From positions 310,001-374,000 of the forward strand of contig NZ_CP113925.1 in assembly GCF_029392015.1 (NCBI RefSeq): DNA of 64,000 bases. Reading direction: 5' to 3'. Below are positions 18,177 through 26,083 of this stretch, piece by piece. The position numbers and the translations under genes were made by a program. The notes under the pieces are model-generated. The model was given only the letters and a program-made list of their open reading frames with translations, was not told the DNA's origin and ran no database searches. Numbering within the stretch: position 1 is the stretch's first letter; each line of letters opens with the position of its first letter. Source of the stretch: Bifidobacterium sp. ESL0728 (GTDB lineage Bacteria > Actinomycetota > Actinomycetes > Actinomycetales > Bifidobacteriaceae).

Positions 18177-19697
18177 ATGACGGCTCAGACCGACAGTTTC
18201 GCAGACGAGGGAAACGCGGCCAGGCACAAGGCGCTGCGTCCGCCGATGGGTTGGAACAGCTGGGATTCCTATGGCACCACGGTTACCGAAGACGAGTTGC
18301 TGGCCAACGCCCGGTTCATGGCCGAGCACTTGAAAGATGTCGGCTGGGACACGGTGGTCATTGACATCGATTGGTACGATCCGACCGCCCGAGCTCACGG
18401 CTATAACACCGATGCTCCGCTGGTTCTTGACGAATACGGTCGCCAGCTGCCCGATCCGGTACGTTTCCCGAGTGCGAGAAACGGCAAGGGTTTCGGCCCG
18501 CTCGCCGCCAAGGTGCACGAGCTGGGACTGAAACTTGGCATTCATGTGATGCGTGGCATCCCCAAGCTCGCCGTCGAACGCAACCTGCCGGTCAAAGGCA
18601 CGTCATACACCGCACGGGACGTGGCCGACAAGAAGCACGTCTGCGTCTGGAATCCGGACAATTACGGACTGAACCAGAAGCATCCCGGAGCTCAGGCATG
18701 GTATGACGCGCAAATCGACCAGTTCGGAACTTGGGGCATCGATTTCCTCAAAGTGGACGACATGCAGTCGCCGTTCCACGACGATGAGATCGCCGCCTAC
18801 CATCGCGCGATCGCCAAGGCCGAGGCAAAATATGGCTATCCGATTTCGCTTTCCCTTTCACCGGGGCAGTGGCTGAGCACCGCCTATACCGGTTTTCTGC
18901 GCGACAACGCCGAGATGTGGCGCATCTCCGACGATTTGTGGGACCAGTGGGAAGACGTTTTTCAGCAATTCTCTCGTCTCGCGCGTTGGGCGCCGTTCCA
19001 GCAATCCGGACATTGGGCCGACGCGGATATGCTGCCGCTCGGTCATATCGGTTTGCGTGCGGAACGCGGCGACAATCGCGACAGCCTGCTGACCCGCGAT
19101 GAGCGGCGTACGCTGGTGGCACTCTGGGCGATGGGGCGCTCGCCGTTGATGGTGGGTGGTGATTTGCCGACCAGCACGCCCGAAACCATCGCCCTGCTTG
19201 CCAATCCTGCGTTGCGGGAAGTGACCGCAGGCTCGACCAACAACCACGAAGTTACACGCGAGAGAATCTATGCCGAGTGGGGCGACCCGAGCACCTATGA
19301 GGGTGACCTGATCGTTTGGGCCGCTGATGCAGCTGATTGGGCCGATGGCACGGCTTCGGCGCATCCGGGCGCATACTATGCCGCGATTTTCTGGACGGGC
19401 GACAAGCCGCACGAGCTCAAGGGCAATATCGAGCTGAAGAGCATAGTCGGTTTGGAAAATGTCAGAGACAAAAGCGATAAGAATAAGGAAAACAAAAGTT
19501 ATTGGCCAGAAAACAAAGAAAAGGTCGAAAACGAGGCCGAAAACAAACAATCGTGGACGATTGGCGATTTATTCGCCGGAATCCAAGACGGTGAGACCGA
19601 ACGCTCCACTGCCAGACTCGAAGGAACCGGCTCCGATTGTGTCATCCGCGGCACCATTGAGCCGCACGGTGTCCTTTGGTTTGTATTGGATCGCTGA
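18177..19697 (+). CDS. GH27 alpha-galactosidase-like glycoside hydrolase
   Basis: This is a retaining glycosidase of family GH27 (alpha-galactosidase, alpha-N-acetylgalactosaminidase, beta-L-arabinopyranosidase). PPMGWNSWDSYG (22-33) is the family opening. The nucleophile is Asp194 in FLKVDD and the acid/base is Asp253 in RISDD. There is no signal peptide, so it works on imported oligosaccharides. The (beta/alpha)8 domain is followed by a beta domain containing a Lys/Glu/Asn-rich insertion near residues 425-460 (KNKENKSYWPENKEK), which looks like an unstructured loop. A GPH-type sugar symporter follows 105 bp later, so the pair probably imports and cleaves an alpha-galactoside such as melibiose or raffinose. 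The exact sugar is inferred. Confidence 0.9.
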   Translation: MTAQTDSFADEGNAARHKALRPPMGWNSWDSYGTTVTEDELLANARFMAEHLKDVGWDTVVIDIDWYDPTARAHGYNTDAPLVLDEYGRQLPDPVRFPSARNGKGFGPLAAKVHELGLKLGIHVMRGIPKLAVERNLPVKGTSYTARDVADKKHVCVWNPDNYGLNQKHPGAQAWYDAQIDQFGTWGIDFLKVDDMQSPFHDDEIAAYHRAIAKAEAKYGYPISLSLSPGQWLSTAYTGFLRDNAEMWRISDDLWDQWEDVFQQFSRLARWAPFQQSGHWADADMLPLGHIGLRAERGDNRDSLLTRDERRTLVALWAMGRSPLMVGGDLPTSTPETIALLANPALREVTAGSTNNHEVTRERIYAEWGDPSTYEGDLIVWAADAADWADGTASAHPGAYYAAIFWTGDKPHELKGNIELKSIVGLENVRDKSDKNKENKSYWPENKEKVENEAENKQSWTIGDLFAGIQDGETERSTARLEGTGSDCVIRGTIEPHGVLWFVLDR

Positions 19698-19802
19698 ACG
19701 TGCAAACATGCGAATCGTAATCACGTACCCACACACTCAAACAAACACACAGGCGCATAGATTCATCACTTCAAACATAGTTGTTAGGAATCGTTCAAAT
19801 CC

Positions 19803-21362
19803 ATGAATACCACCAATCCCGCCTCCACCCCCACCCGCTGGAACCGCCATCCCTACCGTGGCGACCGCAGTGCGCCCATCAGCCTGCTTGACGCCATCGG
19901 TTACGGGCTCGGCGACGCCTACGGCGGCGGGTCAGGAGGCTTGGTCAGTACCTATCTGGTGCTCTTCTGGACCCGTTTCTGCGGCATGTCCATCTCCACC
20001 GCCCAGTCCGTGTTGGGCCTGAGCGCCGTGATCAGCGGCGTTTCCTCGTTGGTTTTCGGCGTGCTCGACGACAACCTCTTCCGTTTCGGCTTGGGGCGGC
20101 GTTTCGGTCGCCGGCATTTCTTCATTCTTCTGACCGCTCCGTTGCTGCTGGTCGGCATGCTGATGTGGGTTCCCGGCTTGCCGTTCGTGGTCTATTTCCT
20201 CGTTTATCTGCTGTGGGTCGCCGCCGGCCAGCTTTTCGCTTCGGCCTACAACACGCTTCCAGGCGAGATGACCTCGAGTTTTGATGACCGTACCAAGCTT
20301 TCCACGGTTCGTCTCCTGATTTCCGGGGCTTCCAGCACTGTCATCCTCTGGATGGGCAGCTTGGTGCTTTCGGTGTTCGGAGAGCGTCGGCCGTTGGGCT
20401 ATATGGTGCTGGCCATCGGCGTGACGCTGTGCTTCGTACTGGAAGTGCTGGTCTGCTGGCGCGCCACGTGGGAGATGACTCCCGCCGACGCCGGCTTTGA
20501 CCGCTATGCTCATGACGGGGTTCGTGCTTCCCATATCGGTTTGCGGGATTGGGGTCGTCGGATTGCCAAGATGATGGGGGAGTACACGAGCACGCTGAAA
20601 ATCGCGTCGTTCCGCCGTCACCTGGCCATTTATCTGCTTATTCTGACCGCCGGAGACGTGTTCAACCAGACCTTCCTGTTCTTCGTCATTTACGATTGGC
20701 ATAAATCCGCCGCTTTCGCCTCGTTGCTGCTCAGCGCGAGCATCATTTCCGTGCCGCTGACGCCGCTGTTTGGTGTGGCGATGACCAAATTCGGGCCCAA
20801 ACGGCTCTATAAGTTGGGCTTTGCCGGCTGCCTTGTCGGGCTGACGTGGATTTTCGCCGCGTGGAAGCTGGAAGGGACGTTGCCGGGCGGGTGGTGGACG
20901 GTGTTTGCGGTGGCAAGCGTGATGTTCTTCTTCTGCGCCAAGGGGCTTTCCAGCTATCTGCCGTGGGCCGTGTTCCCGTTCATCGCCGACGTCGACCAAC
21001 TGGTTTCCGGCCGTTACCGAGGCTCGACGTTCTCCGGCTTCCAAGGTTTCTTCCGCCAGTGCACCGCCGGTCTCGCCTCGGTTTGCGTGGGTGCCGTGCT
21101 CGGTGCTGTCGGTTTTAATTCCTCGTTGCATTCCCAATCGCAGTTGGCGTGCAACGGTCTCGCCGCGCTCATGTTCGGTTGGTATGGCATTTCCGTCATC
21201 ATCGCATGGATTATCGTCCGCCGTTTCACGCTCGACAAGCGTACCGACGCCATCGCACTGGCCGAAGTCAACCGCGTGCAGTCCGGTGGCGCCCCGGCTG
21301 ACGTAGACCCCGCGATTCGCGCCACGGTAGAAGACCTGACTGGCCAGCCCTACGGCCGCTGA
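19803..21362 (+). CDS. MFS sugar:cation symporter, GPH (MelB/XylP) type
   Basis: This is an integral membrane secondary transporter of the glycoside-pentoside-hexuronide:cation symporter family. The 519-residue protein has about twelve membrane segments. The N-terminus has the family-like GYGLGDAYGGGSGGL, followed by the hydrophilic loop FGLGRRFGRRHFF, which corresponds to the conserved D/G-x-x-x-R-x-x-GRRRP-type loop between segments 2 and 3. The ribosome-binding site is weak (AGGA about 13 bp upstream). It follows the GH27 gene directly, so galactoside uptake is the likely job. Confidence 0.88.
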   Translation: MNTTNPASTPTRWNRHPYRGDRSAPISLLDAIGYGLGDAYGGGSGGLVSTYLVLFWTRFCGMSISTAQSVLGLSAVISGVSSLVFGVLDDNLFRFGLGRRFGRRHFFILLTAPLLLVGMLMWVPGLPFVVYFLVYLLWVAAGQLFASAYNTLPGEMTSSFDDRTKLSTVRLLISGASSTVILWMGSLVLSVFGERRPLGYMVLAIGVTLCFVLEVLVCWRATWEMTPADAGFDRYAHDGVRASHIGLRDWGRRIAKMMGEYTSTLKIASFRRHLAIYLLILTAGDVFNQTFLFFVIYDWHKSAAFASLLLSASIISVPLTPLFGVAMTKFGPKRLYKLGFAGCLVGLTWIFAAWKLEGTLPGGWWTVFAVASVMFFFCAKGLSSYLPWAVFPFIADVDQLVSGRYRGSTFSGFQGFFRQCTAGLASVCVGAVLGAVGFNSSLHSQSQLACNGLAALMFGWYGISVIIAWIIVRRFTLDKRTDAIALAEVNRVQSGGAPADVDPAIRATVEDLTGQPYGR

Positions 21363-21423
21363 GTCGCTCATGAAAATGGTCGATAACATCGGATGTCCTG
21401 GGATGAAATCGGCGGAAATCCCA

Positions 21424-21481
21424 AATTTTCCTAGGGTAAAACTGGCAGGATTACAGAATTTTCCTAGGGTAAAACTGGCAG
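21424..21481. repeat. Direct repeat, 25 bp x 2, 33-bp period
   Basis: An identical 25-bp element beginning AATTTTCCTAGGGTAAAAC occurs at 21424-21448 and 21457-21481. Its core TTTTCCTAGGGTAAAA is itself nearly palindromic. The pair ends about 75 bp before the tatD start and could be a tandem regulator site. Confidence 0.75.
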
Positions 21482-21556
21482 CGTACATCCGAAAACCGCA
21501 GAATTGCCGGCTTTTGGCTGGTGCATGCTGTTACGCCTTTCGTTAGACTGGGCGGC

Positions 21557-22513
21557 ATGAGCAAGAAACATCGGGATCGAAGCTGGGCGCCGGCGCCGGA
21601 GGCGTTGCCGGACGGGGTGCGTGTGGTCGATGACCACACGCATGTGGCGAGCGTCGTGCCGTTCGCGTGCGAGATGAACCGGCAGGCCATCGAGCGTGAC
21701 CAGCCGCCAGTGCCGGTTTATAGCGTCGATGAGATTTTGGATCAGGCCAAAGCCGTGGGTGTCGAAGGCGTCATCGACGTGGGCTGCGAGTTGCCGAATC
21801 TCAAGGTCGCGGTGCTGATGGCGCTCGACCACCCGGCAACCGTCCACGCGGGACTTGCGATTCATCCGAATGAAGCCGTCTTGCACGGTCATCGCGGAGT
21901 CCCCGGCCCCGACGGATTGCCGCTGAAATACCAGCCGTGGCACGACGTGAGCTTCGAGGACGCGCTCGCGGAAGTCCATCGCCTGGCCACGAAATACCCC
22001 GAGCAGGTGGTCGCCATCGGTGAGACCGGCATGGACCTTTTCCGCACCGGCGAGGCCGCGATAGAAATCCAGCGTGACGCCTTCCGCGCTCACATCGCGC
22101 TGGCCAAGGAACTCAACCTGCCGATGCAGATTCACGACCGCGACGCCCACAAAGAGGTCATCGAAACCCTGCTCAAGGACGGCAGCCCCGAGCGCACCGT
22201 CTTCCACAGCTGGTCGGGCGACACGCAACTTGCGCAAATCGCCAAAGAGCAGGGCTGGTACCTCAGCTTTTCCGGCGCATCCAGCTTCAAAGGCAACGAG
22301 GAAATCCGCAGGTCCGCCGCAATCGTAGGCCTTGACCATATCATGGTCGAAACCGATGCCCCCTACCTCACCCCGATGCCGTATCGCGGCCGTCCGAACG
22401 CTCCTTATATGATTCCCTATACCTTGAAAGCGCTCGCGGACACCCTTGATTTGCCGATAGGTGAAGTTGCCGAGGCGACGCGCCGAACAACGAGGGTCGT
22501 TTACGGTGTATAA
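21557..22513 (+). CDS. tatD: TatD family metal-dependent hydrolase/DNase
   Basis: This is a cytoplasmic metal-dependent exonuclease of the TatD family, with a TIM barrel and two metal ions. Family motifs are in order: DDHTHV near residue 26 (HxH metal ligands), AIGETGMD, QIHDRDAH, FHSWSGD and ETDAPYLTP near the end, followed by RGRPN. The start at 21557 gives 318 residues; a GGGCGG-type site lies just before it. The N-terminal 20 residues are basic. It is a single gene between the symporter and kup. Confidence 0.92.
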   Translation: MSKKHRDRSWAPAPEALPDGVRVVDDHTHVASVVPFACEMNRQAIERDQPPVPVYSVDEILDQAKAVGVEGVIDVGCELPNLKVAVLMALDHPATVHAGLAIHPNEAVLHGHRGVPGPDGLPLKYQPWHDVSFEDALAEVHRLATKYPEQVVAIGETGMDLFRTGEAAIEIQRDAFRAHIALAKELNLPMQIHDRDAHKEVIETLLKDGSPERTVFHSWSGDTQLAQIAKEQGWYLSFSGASSFKGNEEIRRSAAIVGLDHIMVETDAPYLTPMPYRGRPNAPYMIPYTLKALADTLDLPIGEVAEATRRTTRVVYGV

Positions 22514-22662
22514 AACTCAGTTACAGCGATTTTTGCGAGTCTTTGGTGAAAAATATGCAGTTGCGAAAATTTATGTCAATTTGGCCTAATTCTGAAAGTT
22601 TCCTTATAGCCTTCCCTCAGGCTGATTTTGGTTTATTTGGGGTGCAAGACTAAACTATCGCC

Positions 22663-22752
22663 TTGGTTTATAAACGAGAGCGCCCGGTAGCCGGGCTGTA
22701 AAGAAGATAAATACGGGGGAGTGTCCGCTTTCCCGTTTTGGAGGGCAAGGTC
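22663..22752 (+). promoter_or_regulatory. Conserved 5' leader of kup copy 1
   Basis: A block of about 35 nt starting TTGGTTTATAAACGAGAG contains the stem GCCCGGTAGCCGGGC. It is followed by AAGAAGA and, near the start codon, TGGAGGGCAA. The same order and spacing occurs before the second kup gene at 26001. A further hairpin (ACGGG...CCCGT followed by T residues, about 22713-22739) could act as an attenuator in this copy only. It does not match the c-di-AMP (ydaO) riboswitch pattern as I know it. Confidence 0.6.
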
Positions 22753-25503
22753 ATGGCGCAATCGCAGGATCGTGAGTCGAAGCAGCCTCAAAATCGAAGA
22801 AATCGTCGTCGCAGCAGGAATCAAAGCGAGAATAGTGGCGTAGGCAAAAAGCCGGCAGAGAAGAAAGCCGTTCGCAAGCTTGTCAGGGAAACCGACAAGG
22901 CCAGCAAGGTCGCGTCAAAGGCGGAAAAACAAGCTGTCAGCGCCGAGGAAAAGGCTCTTAAAGCGGAGAAACGTGCGGTAAGCGCGGAGAAGAAGGCGTT
23001 GTTGCGTGCCGACACGTTCACCAATGCTCCCAAAGTCTCGCGCGACACGCTGACACGTGAGGAGCGCGAGGTCATTGCCAAGCACGAGCAGGAGGAGGAG
23101 CAAGAGGCCAAGAAACTGACCAAGGCCTCGGCGCACGGCCCAATCGGCCGCTGGTGGCGCAAGATGCAGTCCAGCCAGGACAAGGTCACCCTTGGCATGG
23201 CCATCGTCGCGCTCGGTGTGGTCTATGGCGACATCGGCACGTCCCCGCTTTACACTTCGCAGGCGTTCGTCGTCGGCCAAGGCGGATTCGGCAACATCGA
23301 CCGTCCTGCGGTTCTCGGCCTGCTTTCGTTGGTCTTCTGGTCGATCACGCTAATCACCACCATCAAATATGTGCTGGTCGCCATGCGTATCGACAACAAA
23401 GGCGAAGGCGGCATTTTCGCGCTCTTCTCACTGATTCGTCACCACGGCAAATGGCTGGTGATCCCGGCGATGCTGGGCGGTGCGGCGTTCCTCGCCGATT
23501 CCGTCTTGACCCCGGCCGTCTCGATTTCCTCGGCAGTGGAAGGCTTGAAGACCATCCCGCTTTTCGAGCCTATGTTCCACGAGAACGCGAATATCACCCT
23601 CGTCATCACCGTCATCATCATCGTTCTGCTCTTCTGTGTGCAGTCGCGCGGCACCGAGCGTATCGGCAAGGTCTTCGGCTCGGTGGTCATGGTCTGGTTC
23701 GCGTTCCTCGCGCTGACCGGCATCGTCAACATCAGTGGCGACTGGAGCATTTTCGCGGCCATCAACCCGGTTTACGGCATCGAATTCCTCTTTAGCAAGC
23801 ACAATCTTGCGGGCCTGGCCATCATGGGTACGGTCTTCCTTTCGACCACCGGTGCCGAGGCGCTTTACTCCGACATGGGTCATGTCGGCCGTGGCAACAT
23901 CTACTTCACCTGGCCCTTCATTTTCGTTTCACTCGTTTTCAACTACTTCGGGCAGGGCGCGTGGATGCTGCGCAACCAAGGCAACACCGCGCTTGGCAAC
24001 GTCAACCCGTTCTTCGAGATGATGAGCCCAAACGTGCGTTACGTCGGCGTCATTCTTTCCGTCGCGGCAGGCGTAATCGCTTCGCAGGCGCTGATTACCG
24101 GTGCGTTCACGATGGTCTCCGAGGCCACCGGCCTCAACTGGATGCCGCATCTTCAGGTGCGCTACCCGGCTCGTACACGCGGCCAGCTCTATATCCCTGT
24201 GGTCAACGTCGTGCTGTGTATAGCGACGCTTTCCGTGCTCGCGCTGTTCAAGGATTCCGAGCACATTTCCGCGGCATACGGCCTGGCACTCACCGTCACG
24301 ATGATTACGACGACGATCTTGCTCACCGTCTATCTCTGGTTCAAGCACAATCGCGTGTTCGCCATCATCTTTTTCGTGGTGTTCATTGCCATCCAGACGC
24401 TGTTCTTCGTCGCTTCCATGGCAAAGTTCCTGCATGGCGGCTGGTTCACGATGCTTCTGACGGCGTTGATCCTCCTGATTATGATTACATGGAACGACGC
24501 GACCAAGATCGAACGCAGCCAGCGTCGGCATATGAAGCCGCGTGATTTCAAGCCCGCGCTCGCGAAATTGCATGACGATTTCCGCATCCCGTATTTCGCC
24601 GACAACATCGTTTACCTGACCTCCGATTGGGAGATGCACCGCCTTGACACGGACATCTTCTTCTCGATTTTCGCCGATCATCCCAAGCGTGCGCGTGCTT
24701 GGTGGGCGGTTTCCGTGGTGACCACGGACGAGCCGTTCACGCGCGAGTATTCGGTCGAGGATTTCGGTACGGATTACATTTTCCGCGTGCGTATCAAGCT
24801 TGGTTTCAAGGTCTCGCAATCGATTCCCGCTTATATCCATCAGATTATGCACGATTTGTCCGCTTCCGGTGATTTGCCTGAGCAGAAGTCGGTCTATCCG
24901 AAGGTCGACGCGGATCCCGATATCGGCACCGTGCGGTACGTGCTCGTGCACAAGGCCCTGATGCCGGAATCGAAGCTGACGGCCCGCGAGTCGCTGTCGC
25001 TCAAGATGAAGTATTCCATCCGTCGCGTGGCCGGTTCGCCGGTCAAGTGGTTCGGCCTGGCCCCCTACAATCCGGTGGTCGAGGTGCAGCCGCTCTTCGT
25101 ATCCACTCGTCGTCCGCCGAGGCTCAAGCGCGTGGCGCTGCGTGCCACCACCGGCAAACGCCGCGTGGAATCCCACGAGCCGAAAGCGGGTGGCACTGCT
25201 CGCAAGTCGGAGACGGAGCGCACGCGTTCCAAGGCGAGTGCAGCCGGCAGCGCAACTGCTGTCAAGAAGACCGGCCACGGTATCGATAGCGAGGAACTCG
25301 CCAAAGGTCGCAAGGGCCTCGGCAATCTTGCCAAATCCGTCAAGTTGCAGAAAATGCAGGACGCGGAGGGCAAGGCCGGCGCTTCCGCAGACGATACCGG
25401 CCACGGCAGTGAGGCCAAACGCAAGAAAGCCGATACCGGCGAGCAGACCAAGGTCATGCCGCGTCCCGATACCGCTGCCAAGAAATCCGGGAAGCTGTCA
25501 TAA
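22753..25503 (+). CDS. kup: KUP family potassium transporter, copy 1
   Basis: This is a polytopic K+ uptake protein (KUP/HAK/KT family, proton-coupled). The start at 22753 follows GGAGGG. Residues 1-145 are a charged cytoplasmic extension, Lys/Ala/Glu-rich with heptad-like AEKRAVSAEKK repeats. The core begins with the family signature GVVYGDIGTSPLYT near residue 156, and twelve membrane segments follow. The C-terminal hydrophilic domain carries the conserved VYLTSD and a Lys/Ser-rich tail of about 120 residues. At 916 residues it is well above the usual 620-680. It is a close paralogue of the next gene. Confidence 0.95.
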   Translation: MAQSQDRESKQPQNRRNRRRSRNQSENSGVGKKPAEKKAVRKLVRETDKASKVASKAEKQAVSAEEKALKAEKRAVSAEKKALLRADTFTNAPKVSRDTLTREEREVIAKHEQEEEQEAKKLTKASAHGPIGRWWRKMQSSQDKVTLGMAIVALGVVYGDIGTSPLYTSQAFVVGQGGFGNIDRPAVLGLLSLVFWSITLITTIKYVLVAMRIDNKGEGGIFALFSLIRHHGKWLVIPAMLGGAAFLADSVLTPAVSISSAVEGLKTIPLFEPMFHENANITLVITVIIIVLLFCVQSRGTERIGKVFGSVVMVWFAFLALTGIVNISGDWSIFAAINPVYGIEFLFSKHNLAGLAIMGTVFLSTTGAEALYSDMGHVGRGNIYFTWPFIFVSLVFNYFGQGAWMLRNQGNTALGNVNPFFEMMSPNVRYVGVILSVAAGVIASQALITGAFTMVSEATGLNWMPHLQVRYPARTRGQLYIPVVNVVLCIATLSVLALFKDSEHISAAYGLALTVTMITTTILLTVYLWFKHNRVFAIIFFVVFIAIQTLFFVASMAKFLHGGWFTMLLTALILLIMITWNDATKIERSQRRHMKPRDFKPALAKLHDDFRIPYFADNIVYLTSDWEMHRLDTDIFFSIFADHPKRARAWWAVSVVTTDEPFTREYSVEDFGTDYIFRVRIKLGFKVSQSIPAYIHQIMHDLSASGDLPEQKSVYPKVDADPDIGTVRYVLVHKALMPESKLTARESLSLKMKYSIRRVAGSPVKWFGLAPYNPVVEVQPLFVSTRRPPRLKRVALRATTGKRRVESHEPKAGGTARKSETERTRSKASAAGSATAVKKTGHGIDSEELAKGRKGLGNLAKSVKLQKMQDAEGKAGASADDTGHGSEAKRKKADTGEQTKVMPRPDTAAKKSGKLS

Positions 25504-25545
25504 TCGAATAATTCGATAGCCGTATAGCCTTCGGGTGTCACCGTT

Positions 25546-25582
25546 AAAGTGCGTCAGCCGTCAAATACGGGTGGCGCACTTT
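25546..25582 (+). terminator. kup copy 1 terminator
   Basis: AAAGTGCG and its complement flank an inner CCGT/ACGG stem with a 5-nt loop; TTTCGTATTCTTTT follows. It lies 42 bp after the kup stop codon. Confidence 0.7.
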
Positions 25583-26000
25583 TCGTATTCTTTTCCGCAG
25601 GACCTTCTTCGACCGTGAAGAAGAAAAACCCTCGAAACGCTTACTTCCGCAAGGCCTCAGACCCCATAAAAAGCCCACATTCTGACATTTAACCCGAAAA
25701 CCTACGTAGCCTCTACTTTAGAAAGTGCCGCACGCCGCCAAAAGCCAACTTACTGATATAAGGATTATCGGAGCTTCGAATAAATCGAGAGGACGGTAAT
25801 CGCATGTTCTCACAGCATAATTTCGACTTGGTAATCATGGAGGTTAAAGCAGGATAGGATTGTCGTATTTTGCCTCAAAACGGTGTGAGGCAACACGTTT
25901 TCTGCTGATTTTCCGGACGATTATCTAGTAATAATCATAATTACATCTTGACATTCAATTTCGATTTTGGTTTTCACTAATTGATGGCTACACTTGCCCG
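25583..26000. other. Intergenic region between the two kup genes
   Basis: No supported gene is visible in this 418-bp stretch. It contains a small hairpin (GCCTCA/TGAGGC at 25874-25893) and should hold the promoter of the second kup gene. Confidence 0.5.
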
Positions 26001-26083
26001 TTGGTTTGTAAACGAGAGCGCCCGATAGCCGGGCTTGAGAAGAAGACAAGCGCATAAAGGTTTCCGTTTCTGGAGGGCAAATC
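26001..26083 (+). promoter_or_regulatory. Conserved 5' leader of kup copy 2
   Basis: A block starting TTGGTTTGTAAACGAGAG with the stem GCCCGATAGCCGGGC matches the leader of the first kup gene nearly base for base at 26001-26035. It also shares the downstream TTCCGTTTCTGGAGGGCAAA. The weaker T-rich attenuator-like hairpin of copy 1 is not obvious here. Confidence 0.6.

Noticed and set aside
22663..22752. c-di-AMP (ydaO) riboswitch before kup
   Set aside because: The conserved ydaO core elements as I remember them are not visible and the leader is too short. Kept only as an unassigned conserved leader.
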